Positions 44,001 through 53,578 of a stretch of 64,000 nucleotides of DNA are shown here, piece by piece. The stretch is from Catellatospora sp. IY07-71 (GTDB taxonomy: Bacteria > Actinomycetota > Actinomycetes > Mycobacteriales > Micromonosporaceae), in assembly GCF_018326265.1 (NCBI RefSeq), contig NZ_AP023360.1:7065001-7129000 (forward strand), read 5' to 3'. The notes under the pieces are model-generated. The model did no database searches, had not been told where the DNA came from, and worked only from the letters and a program-made list of their open reading frames with translations. The translations under genes and the position numbers were made by a program. How positions within the stretch are numbered: the stretch's first letter is position 1; every line of letters begins with the position of its first letter.

Positions 44001-46547
44001 ATGACTCTGGTAGCCGCCCACCCGTCCACCTCCGGCGTCCCCTTCGCCCGGGACCTCGCGCTGCACGGCGACCGCCCCGCGCTGATCACCGACGCGGGCG
44101 TGCTCACCTATCGCGACCTGGCCAGACTGGTCACGGAACGCGCCACGCGGCTGGGCACCCGGCGCAGGCTGGTCATGGTCACCGGGGCCAACCGCGTGCA
44201 CGCGCTGGTCAACTACCTCGCCGCGCTGTCCGCCGGGCACCCCGTGCTGCTCGCGCCCGGCGACAGCCCGACCGCGTTCGAGGCGCTGCGCGCCGCCTAC
44301 GACCCCGATGTCGTGGCGGGCGAGACGGTCCACGAGGTGCGTGCCACCTCCGCGCACGAACTCCACCCGGACCTCGCGCTGCTGCTGAGCACCTCCGGGT
44401 CGACCGGCTCACCCAAGCTGGTCCGGCTGTCGCAGGAGAACCTGCAGGCCAACGCCGAATCCATCGGCGCCTACCTCGGCCTCACCGCCGACGACCGGGC
44501 GGCGACCAACCTGCCGATGCACTACTGCTACGGCCTCTCCGTGATCAACAGTCACCTGCTGCGCGGGGCGTCGCTGCTGCTCACCGAGCTGTCGGTGGTG
44601 GAGCCCGACTTCTGGCGGCTGTTCGCCGCGCACAGCGCGACCAGCTTCGCCGGGGTGCCCTACACGTTCGAGCTGCTGGACCGGGTCGGCTTCGACCGGA
44701 TGACCCTGCCGAGCCTGCGCTACGTCACCCAGGCCGGCGGGCGGCTGGACCCGCAGCGGGTGCGCCACTTCGCCGCCCTCGGCCGCCGTGCGGGCTGGGA
44801 GCTGTTCGTCATGTACGGCCAGACCGAGGCCACCGCCCGGATGGCATACCTGCCGCCGGAACTCGCCGAACACAGCCCGCACACGATCGGCGTGCCCGTC
44901 CCCGGCGGCAGCCTGCACTTGAGCCCGGCCGGCGACGATCCGGACGGCGTCGGCGAGCTGGTCTACCGCGGCCCCAACGTCATGCTCGGCTACGCCGAGA
45001 GCCCCGCCGACCTGGCGCTCGGGCGCACCGTGCACGAGCTGCGCACCGGCGACCTCGCCAGGCGCACCCCCGGCGGGCTGTTCGAGATCGTCGGGCGGCG
45101 CAGCCGGTTCACGAAGATCTTCGGCCTGCGCCTGGACCTGCAGCAGATCGAGGCCCGGCTGCGCCAGTCGGGCATCACCGCCGGCTGCGCGGGCGACGAC
45201 GACATCCTGGCGATCGCCTACGAGGGCGGCCACTCCCCCGAGCACGTCCGGCACCTGGTCGCCGAGGCCCACGGGCTGCCCGCCCGCGTGATCCACACCG
45301 CCGCCGTCGCCGAACTGCCCCGCCTCGCCTCCGGCAAACCCGACTACCAGGCCGTACGGGCGCTGGCCACCCCGCCCGACGACACCCCGGCACCCGCCCT
45401 GCGCAGCGACGTCCACCGGACCTTCGCCAGGGTCCTGGGCCACCAGGACGTACGCGACACCGACACCTTCGTCAGCCTCGGCGGCGACTCCCTGTCCTAC
45501 GTCGACATGTCGATCAAGCTGGAGCAGCTGCTCGGCCGCCTGCCGGAGCGCTGGCACACGACACCGGTGGGCGAACTGGCCGCAGTGGCCGAGCACACCG
45601 CCACAGCCGCCGACCCGGTCCCGGCCCGGCGGCGGGTGCGCGTCGACACGACCGTCGCGCTGCGCGCCATCGCGATCGTGCTCATCGTCGGCAGCCACAT
45701 CCAGGTCTTCGACCTGCCCGGCGGCGCCCACGTGCTGATCGGGGTGGCCGGGTTCAACTTCGCCCGCTTCCACCTCACCACCGCCGAACGCCGCGAACGC
45801 GTACGCCACCTGGCCCGCAGCACGGCCCGCATCGTGCTGGGCGCCGTCACCTGGATCGGCGCGATGTACCTGCTCACCGACGACTACGAACCGGCCAGCG
45901 TGTTCCTGCTCGGCTACCTGTTCGCGCCCGAGCACGCCGACAACTACTGGTGGCACTTCTGGTTCGTCGAGGCGCTGGTCTACTACCTGCTGATCCTGCT
46001 GGCGGCGCTGTGCCTGCCCGCGTTCGACCGGCTGGAGCGGCGGCGGCCGTTCGCGCTGCCCCTCGCCCTGGCGTCAGTGGGCCTGATCGCCCGCTACCAG
46101 CTCGTGCCCGGCGTCGAGCTGCCGACCCCCGTCGTGGTGTTCTGGCTGTTCGCGCTGGGCTGGGCGATCGCCCGCGCGGAGCGCACCTGGCAGCGGGTGG
46201 CCGTCAGCGCCGCCGTGGTCGCCACCGTGCCCGGCCTGTTCGCAGACGCGGGCCGCGAGGCCGTCATCGTCGCCGGCCTGCTGGTCCTGGTCTGGATCAC
46301 CGACCTGCCCAGCCTGCCCCTGCTCAACCGGGTCGCCGCGCTGCTGGCCACCAGCTCGATGTACATCTACCTGACCCACTGGCAGATCTTCCGGCCCATC
46401 GACGACACCTCCCGGCCGCTGGCGCTGCTCGCGTCGCTGGTCTTCGGCATCGGGTACGCGCTGACGGTGCCCCGTGCCGCGGCCAGGCTGCACAAGCTCT
46501 GGCGGCGCCCGGCCACCGCCCCGGCCGTCCAGCGGTCAGCGGCCTGA
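44001..46547 (+). CDS. fusion of AMP-dependent acyl ligase, carrier protein and membrane acyltransferase
   Basis: This 848-residue protein has three parts. Residues 1-460 are an ANL adenylation domain: STSGSTGSPK at 130-139, YGQTEAT at 272-278, RTGDLA at 349-354 and LASGKPDY with catalytic Lys446. Residues about 465-535 are an acyl/peptidyl carrier domain with LGGDSLSY, Ser497 being the phosphopantetheine site. Residues about 550-835 are an acyltransferase-3-like membrane domain with about ten helices and the R-x10-H motif (Arg555, His566). The parts could activate a carboxylic acid, hold it as a thioester and pass it to a membrane-side hydroxyl or amine. Two iron boxes precede it, so it is probably iron-repressed. 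The substrate is unknown. Confidence 0.85.
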   Translation: MTLVAAHPSTSGVPFARDLALHGDRPALITDAGVLTYRDLARLVTERATRLGTRRRLVMVTGANRVHALVNYLAALSAGHPVLLAPGDSPTAFEALRAAYDPDVVAGETVHEVRATSAHELHPDLALLLSTSGSTGSPKLVRLSQENLQANAESIGAYLGLTADDRAATNLPMHYCYGLSVINSHLLRGASLLLTELSVVEPDFWRLFAAHSATSFAGVPYTFELLDRVGFDRMTLPSLRYVTQAGGRLDPQRVRHFAALGRRAGWELFVMYGQTEATARMAYLPPELAEHSPHTIGVPVPGGSLHLSPAGDDPDGVGELVYRGPNVMLGYAESPADLALGRTVHELRTGDLARRTPGGLFEIVGRRSRFTKIFGLRLDLQQIEARLRQSGITAGCAGDDDILAIAYEGGHSPEHVRHLVAEAHGLPARVIHTAAVAELPRLASGKPDYQAVRALATPPDDTPAPALRSDVHRTFARVLGHQDVRDTDTFVSLGGDSLSYVDMSIKLEQLLGRLPERWHTTPVGELAAVAEHTATAADPVPARRRVRVDTTVALRAIAIVLIVGSHIQVFDLPGGAHVLIGVAGFNFARFHLTTAERRERVRHLARSTARIVLGAVTWIGAMYLLTDDYEPASVFLLGYLFAPEHADNYWWHFWFVEALVYYLLILLAALCLPAFDRLERRRPFALPLALASVGLIARYQLVPGVELPTPVVVFWLFALGWAIARAERTWQRVAVSAAVVATVPGLFADAGREAVIVAGLLVLVWITDLPSLPLLNRVAALLATSSMYIYLTHWQIFRPIDDTSRPLALLASLVFGIGYALTVPRAAARLHKLWRRPATAPAVQRSAA

Positions 46548-47513
46548 CGCGCCGGGCAGCGCCAGGCCCATGCCGTCGAGGATCCGGGTGACCGACTCGT
46601 CCTGCTCCCGCAGGAACGAGGTGAACTCCTCGCCGTCCTGGTAGGCGTCGGTCCAGCGGTGCCCGGCCAGCGCCTCCCGCCAGGCCCGCGACGCCCGCAG
46701 CTGCGCCACCATGTCCGACAGCACGGCCCGCTGCTGCGCCGACAGCCCCGGCGGCGCGACCAGCCCGCGCCAGTTGTCGAACACCACGTCCAGCCCGGAT
46801 TCGAGCAGCGTCGGCGCGTCCACCCCGGCCGCGCGGCCACGGCCGGTCACCGCGAGCACCCGCAGCTGCCCGGCCTCGATCTGCTCGGCGTACTCCCCGA
46901 GGCTGGACACCGCGAACGCGACCCGTTTGCCCAGGATCGCGGCGAGCAGCGCGCCGCCGCCGTCGAACTGCCGGTAGCGCACGGTCGGCGGGGCGATCCC
47001 GGCCGCGTCGGCCATCAGCATCGCCGCCAGGTGGTCCGGCCCGCCGCGGGACGAGCCGCCGCCGACCGACAGCGTCACCGGGTCCGCCCGCCACGCCTCG
47101 ACGAGGTCGGCCAGCGAGGTCAGGGGCGAGTCGCGGGTGACCACGACGATCTCGGGTTCCTGGATGAGGCGGGCCAGGGCCGTCACGTCGGACAGCCGGG
47201 CCGGGACGGGCAGGGTGTGCTGGGCTCCGACGAGCCCGAGCCCCATCAGCATGATCAGGCCGCTGTTGCCGCGCTCGTACACCAGCCGCTGCAGCCCGAC
47301 CATGCCGCCGGCGCCGGGCAGGTTGAACACCTCGATGCTGCGGTGCACGTCGGCGGCGTGCAGCGCCGTCGCGACGGTGCGCGCGGTGATGTCGTAGCCG
47401 CTGCCCGGCGCGTTGGGCACCATCAGCCGCAGATCGGGCTCCCGGTCCGCACCGCAGCCACCCGCAGCCAGCATTGCCAGCAGCGGAGCAGCGAGTACGG
47501 TACGACGAAGCAT
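46536..47513 (-). CDS. TctC-like tripartite tricarboxylate receptor (orphan copy)
   Basis: This 325-residue Bug/TctC-family binding lipoprotein (Cys20 in AAGGC) has the family's MVPNAPGSGYDITARTVATAL and FNLPGAGGMVGLQ near the N-terminus and [14 protein letters not shown] near the end. It is divergent from the sensor kinase, only 38 bases away, and separate from the tctCBA operon. A role as co-receptor of the kinase, as reported for BctC in Bordetella, is an attractive inference. Its 3' end overlaps the convergent fusion gene by 12 bases. Confidence 0.85.
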   Translation of the reverse strand: MLRRTVLAAPLLAMLAAGGCGADREPDLRLMVPNAPGSGYDITARTVATALHAADVHRSIEVFNLPGAGGMVGLQRLVYERGNSGLIMLMGLGLVGAQHTLPVPARLSDVTALARLIQEPEIVVVTRDSPLTSLADLVEAWRADPVTLSVGGGSSRGGPDHLAAMLMADAAGIAPPTVRYRQFDGGGALLAAILGKRVAFAVSSLGEYAEQIEAGQLRVLAVTGRGRAAGVDAPTLLESGLDVVFDNWRGLVAPPGLSAQQRAVLSDMVAQLRASRAWREALAGHRWTDAYQDGEEFTSFLREQDESVTRILDGMGLALPGASGR

Positions 47514-47551
47514 CCGCCCACCCTAGCGGTGCCCGAGCCTTGGGAGGGACC

Positions 47552-49105
47552 GTGCGCCGGCAGTTCTCCCTGGCCAGGCAGCTGCTGCTGTTCCAGCTCG
47601 GCATCGTGCTGCTGGCCGTCGGCGCGGTCGCCGCGGTGTCGATGGCCGAGGCGCAGGCCGCCTTCGAGAGCGACGAGGGCACCAAGCTGCGCTCCATCGC
47701 CGAGAGCCTGGCCTGGAACGACACGATCCGCCAGGGTATGGGCCCGGACGTCTGGTACGACTCGCTGGCCGCCGCCGCCGAGACCGCCCGCGGCGCGAAC
47801 GGGGTCTCGTTCGTGGTGCTCACCGACGCCGAAGGCCGCCTGCTGACGGGCCCGGACGCGGGGCGCCTGGCCGATCTGGGCGGCAGCGACGGGCTGACCG
47901 GCAAGGGCTGGCACGGCGAGGTGCTGACCCCGGCCCGGGTGCTGGAGGCGCACGCGCCGGTGATCGACCCCGCCGACGGGCGGATCCTCGGCCTGGTCGT
48001 GGCCGGGCAGACCTACCCGTCGTGGCCGCAGCTGCTGGCCGAGGCCACTCCGGACCTGCTCACCTACCTGCTGCTGGGCTCCGCGCTCGGGGTCGGCGGC
48101 TCGCTGCTGCTGGCCCGGCGGGTCAAGCGGCAGACCCTCGGGCTGGAGCCGCGGCAGATCGCCGGGCTGGTCGAGCACCGGGAGGCGATGCTGCACGGCC
48201 TCAAGGAGGGCCTGCTCGGTCTCGACACCGCAGGCCGGGTGACGCTGGCCAACGACGAGGCGGCCCGGCTGCTGGACCTGCCCGGCGACGTGGCCGGCAA
48301 GCCGTTGCGCGGCCTCGGGGTGCCGGACGACCTGCTGCAGCTGCTCACCGAGGGCGGCGGCGAACCAGACCACGTGGTGCTGTTCCAGTCCCGGGTGCTG
48401 GTCCTCAACCGGATGCCGGTCCTGGTCCAGGGCCGTACGGTCGGCTCGGTGACCACCCTGCGGGACCGGACCGAGCTGACCTCGCTGGAACGCGAGCTCG
48501 ACCTGAGCCGCCACGCGACCGACACCCTGCGCGCGCAGGCGCACGAGTTCACCAACCGGCTGCACACCATCTCCGGGCTGATCCAGCTCGGCCAGTACGA
48601 CGACGCCGTGAACTTCATCATCCGGGCCGGGCAGGCCCAGGAGGATCTCAGCCACCGGGTGCAGTCCCGCATCGCCGATCCGGCGCTGGCCGCGCTGCTC
48701 ATCGCGAAGGCGAGCGCGGCGGCCGAGCAGCGCGTGGAGCTGGCGCTCGACGACGCGTCCGCGCTGTCCGCGCTGCCGGACGGGCAGCTGGTCGCGGACC
48801 TGGTGACCGTGATCGGCAACCTGATCGACAACGGCATCGACGCGGCTCCGGCGGGCGGCTGGGTGCGGGTCCTGATCCGCGAGGACGACCACGAGGTGGA
48901 GGTGCGGGTGCACGACTCGGGCAGCGGCGTGGCCCACGAGCTGGCCCAGGCGGTCTTCACCCGGGGCTACACCACCAAGGACGGCGAGCGCCCGCGCGGC
49001 ATCGGCCTGGCCCTGATCAGCCAGATCTGCGCCGCTCGCGGCGGTTCGGTGACGGTCGACGGCGCGGCGTTCGCGGCGCGGCTGCCGCGGCGGGAGCCCG
49101 CATGA
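47552..49105 (+). CDS. sensor histidine kinase, CitA/DcuS type
   Basis: This 517-residue membrane kinase has TM1 (LLLFQLGIVLLAVGAVAAV) and an extracytoplasmic sensor domain of about 135 residues with VSFVVLTDAEGRLLTGPD. TM2 (about 172-190) and a cytoplasmic PAS domain (about 205-300) follow. The SpoB-like dimerisation helix HEFTNRLHTISGLIQLG has phospho-acceptor His331, and the ATPase domain shows NLIDNGIDA and RGIGLALI. This class senses C4-dicarboxylates or citrate. GTG 47552 has GGGAGGGACC upstream. The regulator overlaps its end (ATGA). Confidence 0.9.
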   Translation: MRRQFSLARQLLLFQLGIVLLAVGAVAAVSMAEAQAAFESDEGTKLRSIAESLAWNDTIRQGMGPDVWYDSLAAAAETARGANGVSFVVLTDAEGRLLTGPDAGRLADLGGSDGLTGKGWHGEVLTPARVLEAHAPVIDPADGRILGLVVAGQTYPSWPQLLAEATPDLLTYLLLGSALGVGGSLLLARRVKRQTLGLEPRQIAGLVEHREAMLHGLKEGLLGLDTAGRVTLANDEAARLLDLPGDVAGKPLRGLGVPDDLLQLLTEGGGEPDHVVLFQSRVLVLNRMPVLVQGRTVGSVTTLRDRTELTSLERELDLSRHATDTLRAQAHEFTNRLHTISGLIQLGQYDDAVNFIIRAGQAQEDLSHRVQSRIADPALAALLIAKASAAAEQRVELALDDASALSALPDGQLVADLVTVIGNLIDNGIDAAPAGGWVRVLIREDDHEVEVRVHDSGSGVAHELAQAVFTRGYTTKDGERPRGIGLALISQICAARGGSVTVDGAAFAARLPRREPA

Positions 49106-49785
49106 CCCGGGTGCTGGTCGTCGACGACGACTTCATGGTGGCGCGGATCCACACCGGGTTCGTGCAGCGGGTCGAGGGGTTCACGGTGGTGGGCGCGGCG
49201 CACACCGGCGTGGAGGCCCTGGCGGCGGTGGAGCGGCTGCGGCCGGACCTGGTGCTGCTGGACATCTACCTGCCCGACATCTCGGGGCTGGAGGTGCTGC
49301 GGCGGCTGCGGGAGGCGGCGTACCCGGTGGACGTGCTGGCGATCACGGCGGCCAGTGACGTGGACACCATCCGGGCCGCGCTGCACGGCGGGGTCGTGCA
49401 CTACATCATCAAACCGTTCGCGGCCGACACGCTGCGCGAGCAGCTGGAGCGGTACACGGCGCGGGTGCGGCGGCTGGCGGAGCAGCCGCGGGTGGGCCAG
49501 GCCGAGGTCGACCGGCTGTTCGGCCTGACCGGCCAGTCCGGGGCGGCGCTGCCCAAGGGCCTGTCCCCCGCCACGGCGGACCTGGTCGCCGGGGTGCTGC
49601 GCGACAGCGGGCGGGACCTGTCGGCGGTGGAGTGCGCGGAGCTGGCCGGGCTGTCGCGGGTCAGCACCCGCCGCTACCTGGAGCACCTGGTGCGGTCCGG
49701 GCGGGCCGAGGTGCGGCTGCGGTACGGCGGCGCCGGCCGGCCGGAGCACCGTTACACCTGGCAGGGCACCGGCTCGCAGCGGTGA
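49102..49785 (+). CDS. response regulator, CitB/DctR type
   Basis: This 227-residue regulator has a receiver domain with VVDDD, phospho-acceptor Asp54 (LLDIYLPD) and Lys104 (IIKPF). A C-terminal helix-turn-helix follows (LSAVECAELAGLSRVSTRRYLEHLVRSG). ATG 49102 overlaps the kinase stop (ATGA), so the pair is made together. The likely target is the convergent tctCBA operon, by analogy with citrate/tricarboxylate systems. Confidence 0.9.
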   Translation: MTRVLVVDDDFMVARIHTGFVQRVEGFTVVGAAHTGVEALAAVERLRPDLVLLDIYLPDISGLEVLRRLREAAYPVDVLAITAASDVDTIRAALHGGVVHYIIKPFAADTLREQLERYTARVRRLAEQPRVGQAEVDRLFGLTGQSGAALPKGLSPATADLVAGVLRDSGRDLSAVECAELAGLSRVSTRRYLEHLVRSGRAEVRLRYGGAGRPEHRYTWQGTGSQR

Positions 49786-49820
49786 GCGGGCTGTGCCGGC
49801 AACACTCCGGCACAGCCCGC
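49786..49820. terminator. bidirectional hairpin between the two-component and tctCBA operons
   Basis: GCGGGCTGTGCCGG (49786-49799) pairs perfectly with 49807-49820 over a 7-base loop. Confidence 0.8.
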
Positions 49821-49825
49821 CGATC

Positions 49826-51370
49826 TCAGTCGTCCTCGGCGAACGACAGGCGCCGGGCGCCGCTGCCGCCGCGCAGCCGGGTCCACATCTTCGGCAGGTG
49901 AGGCAGGGCGAGCGCGACGAGCGCCAGGGACAGCAGGGTCACCGTCAGCGGGCGGGTGACGAACACCGACAGGTCGCCGTCGGACAGCAGCAGCGCCCGC
50001 CGGAACTGGGTCTCCATCATCGGCCCGAGGATCAGCCCGAGGATCACCGGCGCGATCGGGAAGTCGAACCGGCGCATGAACATCGCCAGCACGCCGATGG
50101 CGTACGCGATGAGCACGTCGACGACGCTGCCGGACACGGCGTACACGCCGAGGGTGGCGAACACCAGGATGCCGGTGTACAGCAGCGGCCGCGGGATCTG
50201 CAGGACCTTGACCCAGATCCGGATGAGCGGCAGGTTCAGCGCCAGCAGCATCACGTTGCCGACGAACAGCGACGCGATGAGCGCCCAGACCAGGTCCGGG
50301 GACTTCTCGAACAGCTGCGGTCCGGGCGACAGGTCGAAGTAGCCGAACGCGGCGAGCATGACCGCGGCCGTGGCCGAGGTCGGGATGCCGAGCGTGAGCA
50401 GCGGCACGAGCACGCCCGAGAAGGAGGCGTTGTTGGCGGCCTCCGGCCCGGCGACGCCCTCGATCGCGCCGTTGCCCCACTCGTCCCGGTGCTTGGAGCG
50501 GCGTTTCTCGACGGTGTACGACAGGAAGGTCGGGATCTCGGCCCCGCCGGAGGGCAGCGCGCCGAACGGGAACCCGAACAGGGTGCCGCGCAGCCACGCG
50601 GGCCAGGACCTGGCCCAGTCCTGGCGGCTCAGCCACGCGAAGCCGCCCCTGGCCGGCTCCAGCGGCGCCACCTTGGCCGGCAGGTCCTTCAGGCGTGAGG
50701 CGATGTAGAGGGTCTCGCCGATGGCGAACAGGCCGACGATGACGGTGACGATGTCGACGCCGTCGAGCAGCTCGGGCACGCCGAAGGTAAAGCGGGCCTG
50801 GCCGGTCAGCGAGTCGATGCCGACCAGGCCGAGGAACAGCCCGAAGGTCAGCGACATCAGGCCGCGGGGCAGGGACGCGCCGACCAGCGCGGTGACGGTG
50901 ACCATGGCCAGGACCGCGAGCGCGAAGTAGTCCGAGGCACGGAACGTGACGGCGAAACCCGCCATCGGTTCGGCGACGAACGCGAGCAGCACGGTGGAGA
51001 TGGTCGCGGCCACGAACGAGCCGATCGCGGCGGTGGCCAGCGCGGCGCGGGCACGGCCACGCTGGGCCATCCGGTACCCCTCGATCGAGGTGGCCACCGA
51101 CGCCGACTCGCCCGGGGTGTTGAGCAGGATCGAGGTCGTCGACCCGCCGTACATGGCGCCGTAGTAGATGCCCGCGAACATGATGAGAGTGCCGGTCGGG
51201 TCGTCGAGCTGCAGCGACACGGGCAGCAGCAGCGCGATGGTGAGCGCCGGGCCGATGCCGGGCAGCACGCCGACCAGCGTGCCGATGGTGACGCCGATCG
51301 CGGCGTAGAGCAGGTTCTGCGGGCTCAGCACGGAGGCGAAGCCGTCGAACAGATGGGACAGGGAACTCAT
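49826..51370 (-). CDS. tctA: tripartite tricarboxylate transporter permease TctA
   Basis: This 514-residue large membrane subunit has about 12 helices. The two TctA signatures are present: [17 protein letters not shown] followed by [20 protein letters not shown], and the second-half mirror with [15 protein letters not shown]. It carries the transport channel for tricarboxylates such as citrate. ATG 51370 overlaps the TctB stop (ATGA). Confidence 0.93.
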   Translation of the reverse strand: MSSLSHLFDGFASVLSPQNLLYAAIGVTIGTLVGVLPGIGPALTIALLLPVSLQLDDPTGTLIMFAGIYYGAMYGGSTTSILLNTPGESASVATSIEGYRMAQRGRARAALATAAIGSFVAATISTVLLAFVAEPMAGFAVTFRASDYFALAVLAMVTVTALVGASLPRGLMSLTFGLFLGLVGIDSLTGQARFTFGVPELLDGVDIVTVIVGLFAIGETLYIASRLKDLPAKVAPLEPARGGFAWLSRQDWARSWPAWLRGTLFGFPFGALPSGGAEIPTFLSYTVEKRRSKHRDEWGNGAIEGVAGPEAANNASFSGVLVPLLTLGIPTSATAAVMLAAFGYFDLSPGPQLFEKSPDLVWALIASLFVGNVMLLALNLPLIRIWVKVLQIPRPLLYTGILVFATLGVYAVSGSVVDVLIAYAIGVLAMFMRRFDFPIAPVILGLILGPMMETQFRRALLLSDGDLSVFVTRPLTVTLLSLALVALALPHLPKMWTRLRGGSGARRLSFAEDD

Positions 51371-51867
51371 AGGGGCAGCACTCCGGCGGGCAGGACGATG
51401 CCGAGCAGGCGGGTGAACACGAGATAGACGCCCACGGACAGGCCGGCCGCGACGAGCAGGTCCCGCACGATCACCTCCCGGACCGGGCGGCTGCTCAGCA
51501 GCCGCGCCGTGGCCAGGATGAACGCGGCGGTGGCCAGGACGTAACCGGTGACGGTGTACTTGAGCACGAGCGCATAGACGACCAGCGCGACCAGCAGCAG
51601 CAACGGCGTACGCCAGCTGCCCGCGCCCTCGGCCGCCGCGTCGCGTGCCTTGATGGACTCGGCGAGGTAGGCCAGGGACACCAGCACCCACAGCCCGGTC
51701 ACGACGACCGGTGCCAGCGCGGGGCCGGACGGGGCATACCCGCGGTCGGCGGCCAGCGCGAGGGCCTGGCTGAACAGCAGTGCCCCGACGGCGAAGAGCA
51801 GGCCCGCGGCGATGATGGGCCCGGGGGCGGCCTTGGCCGCCCCCGGGGTGTTCGTAGCGCCGGACAC
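51367..51867 (-). CDS. tctB: tripartite tricarboxylate transporter small subunit TctB
   Basis: This 166-residue membrane protein has four predicted helices ([52 protein letters not shown] and a last one before [11 protein letters not shown]). It is the small, poorly conserved TctB subunit by position and topology. GTG 51867 overlaps the TctC stop by one base (TAGTG). The frame is open upstream through tctC, but that part is a shadow. Confidence 0.88.
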   Translation of the reverse strand: MSGATNTPGAAKAAPGPIIAAGLLFAVGALLFSQALALAADRGYAPSGPALAPVVVTGLWVLVSLAYLAESIKARDAAAEGAGSWRTPLLLLVALVVYALVLKYTVTGYVLATAAFILATARLLSSRPVREVIVRDLLVAAGLSVGVYLVFTRLLGIVLPAGVLPL

Positions 51868-52889
51868 TAGCCCAGGCCGATCTCGGTCAGCACGGCCTTG
51901 ATCCGGGTGTGCTCGTCGGCGAAGAACGTGGTCGCCTCGTTGCCGGTGCGGTAGAAGTCGGTCCACTTCTTGTCGGCCAGCGCCTGCTGCCACTGCGCCG
52001 AGGCGTGCAGCTTGTCGACCATCGCGATGACGGCGGCCTGCTCCGCGTCGCTGATGCCGGGCGGGGCGACCAGGCCACGCCAGTTCATCAGCTCCAGGTC
52101 GTAGCCGGACTCCTTGATGCTCGGCGTCGGGGTGCCCAGCCCGGCGTCGCCGCCGGTCGCGCTCGACACCGCCAGCGCCCGCACGGTACCGGCCTTGACC
52201 AGGTCGGCGAACTCGCTGGTGCCGGAGACCGCGACGCTGATGTCGCCGGACAGCAGACCGGCCTTGGTCTCGCCGCCGCCGGAGTAGGCAATGTACTGCT
52301 TCGCGACCGTCGACGCGTCCGCGCCCGCGGCCTTGGCCAGCAGCCCGACCAGGATCTGGTCGGTGCCACCGGCGGAGCCGCCGCCCCACTTGACCGACGT
52401 CGGGTCGGCCTTGACGTCGTCGACCAGCTGCTTGAGCGTCTGGTACTTGGAGTCGGACTTGACGACGATGACCTCGGACTCGGCGGTCAGCGTCGCGATC
52501 GGGGTGGTCTGCGACAGGTCGACCGGCGACTTGTTGGTCACCACGCCGCCGACCATCACCAGGCCGGTCACCATCAGCTGGTGGGCGTCGCCCTTGTGGC
52601 TGGTCACCAGCTCGGCCAGGCCGATCGTGCCGGCCGCGCCGGTGACGTTGCGGACCTCGGCGGACTGGCCGCCGAGCAGCCCGGCGCCCTGCAGCGCCTG
52701 CTGCAGCGTGCGGGCGGTGGTGTCCCAGCCGCCGCCGGCGCCGGCCGGGGCCATGATCTGCAGGGTCTTGCTCGGGTACGCGACCGCCGAGCCCGCAGGG
52801 GCGTTCGGGTCGCCGACCGACTGCTCGGCACACGCGGTCGTGGCCAGCAGCAGCGCCGGGAGGGCGGCCACGAGAGTACGTCTGAGCAT
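51867..52889 (-). CDS. tctC: tripartite tricarboxylate transporter receptor TctC
   Basis: This 340-residue binding lipoprotein (Cys20 in ATTAC) has [36 protein letters not shown] and [14 protein letters not shown], as in the orphan copy. It delivers the substrate to TctBA. ATG 52889 is the natural signal-peptide start; GTG 52910 would add seven residues. The upstream region carries a Crp-like palindrome at 52949-52964 and lies between this gene and the divergent PadR-type regulator. Confidence 0.9.
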   Translation of the reverse strand: MLRRTLVAALPALLLATTACAEQSVGDPNAPAGSAVAYPSKTLQIMAPAGAGGGWDTTARTLQQALQGAGLLGGQSAEVRNVTGAAGTIGLAELVTSHKGDAHQLMVTGLVMVGGVVTNKSPVDLSQTTPIATLTAESEVIVVKSDSKYQTLKQLVDDVKADPTSVKWGGGSAGGTDQILVGLLAKAAGADASTVAKQYIAYSGGGETKAGLLSGDISVAVSGTSEFADLVKAGTVRALAVSSATGGDAGLGTPTPSIKESGYDLELMNWRGLVAPPGISDAEQAAVIAMVDKLHASAQWQQALADKKWTDFYRTGNEATTFFADEHTRIKAVLTEIGLG

Positions 52890-52948
52890 GAGGGGTTGTG
52901 CTCCTGTCACATCGGTGTGGCAAACGTGTTACGCACCATGCCGGAGCC

Positions 52949-52964
52949 CGTGACCGCGGTCACG
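52949..52964. promoter_or_regulatory. Crp/GlxR-like operator upstream of tctC
   Basis: CGTGACCGCGGTCACG is a perfect 16-bp palindrome that fits GTGA-N6-TCAC, the core of CRP-family sites. It is 60 bases upstream of tctC and 89 bases from the divergent PadR gene. Catabolite control of tricarboxylate uptake is a reasonable inference; a site for the response regulator is the alternative. Confidence 0.55.
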
Positions 52965-53018
52965 CTTGTGAAGACTGAGAGCGTATTGGTCTTTCTGGTC
53001 GCAGCGCCGCGTTCTGTT

Positions 53019-53041
53019 AACTTCTACATCCTGTAGAAGTT
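53019..53041. promoter_or_regulatory. inverted repeat, candidate PadR operator
   Basis: AACTTCTACA (53019-53028) and TGTAGAAGTT (53032-53041) form a perfect 10-bp inverted repeat with a 3-base centre, ending 11 bases before the PadR-type start. It suits autorepression, or a 5' UTR hairpin. The half-site TGTAGAAGTT also occurs at 43945-43954 beside the iron boxes. Confidence 0.6.
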
Positions 53042-53052
53042 GAGGAGGCCGC

Positions 53053-53577
53053 ATGACGTTCACGCTCGAAGACGTCCTGCTGGTCCTGCTCCACCAGCAG
53101 CCGTCGACCGCGTTCGACCTGCACGCCCGCCACCAGCGGATCGTCGACGCCCGCGCCGCCGTCGGCCTGCCCCGCGTGCTCGCGGCGGTCAGCCGGCTGC
53201 GCCGCAGCGGCGACCTGGCCGAGGACCGCTCCCTGCCCGTGTCGGCACGGCTGGCCAACCGCACCATGCTCTCGGTCACCGAGGCCGGCCGCCGCCGGCA
53301 GAAGGCCCGCCTGATCACCGTCGACGCCGACGCGACCGCCGAGGACCTGGTCCTGCAGGGGCTGCTCGCCCTCGACGCCGACCAGGCCGACTTCGACGAG
53401 TTCACCGCGCGGGCGCAGGCGCTGCTGCGGGTGCGGCAGGGGCAGCTGGAGTCTCATGCCGCCTCCGCGACGGAGGCCGCCCGCGTCGCGTTCGAGCGGG
53501 AGATCCTGCGCGCGCTGGTGGTCTGGCTGCACCAGCTCCCCGCCCAGCGCGCGGACGGCCGCGAACGCGCGGCCTGA
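53053..53577 (+). CDS. PadR-like transcriptional regulator
   Basis: This 174-residue winged-helix protein (FTLEDVLLVLLHQQPSTAFDLHARHQ ... GLPRVLAAVSRLRRSGDL) has a C-terminal helical dimerisation domain, matching the PadR/virulence-activator-like layout. ATG 53053 follows GAGGAGG. The adjacent inverted repeat suggests autoregulation. It might also affect tctC, transcribed away from the same region, but this is not shown. Confidence 0.75.
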   Translation: MTFTLEDVLLVLLHQQPSTAFDLHARHQRIVDARAAVGLPRVLAAVSRLRRSGDLAEDRSLPVSARLANRTMLSVTEAGRRRQKARLITVDADATAEDLVLQGLLALDADQADFDEFTARAQALLRVRQGQLESHAASATEAARVAFEREILRALVVWLHQLPAQRADGRERAA

Positions 53578-53578
53578 C

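Noticed and set aside
44001-46547. Non-ribosomal peptide synthetase cluster
   Set aside because: There is one adenylation and one carrier domain but no condensation or thioesterase domain and no tailoring genes nearby. The third domain is a membrane acyltransferase.
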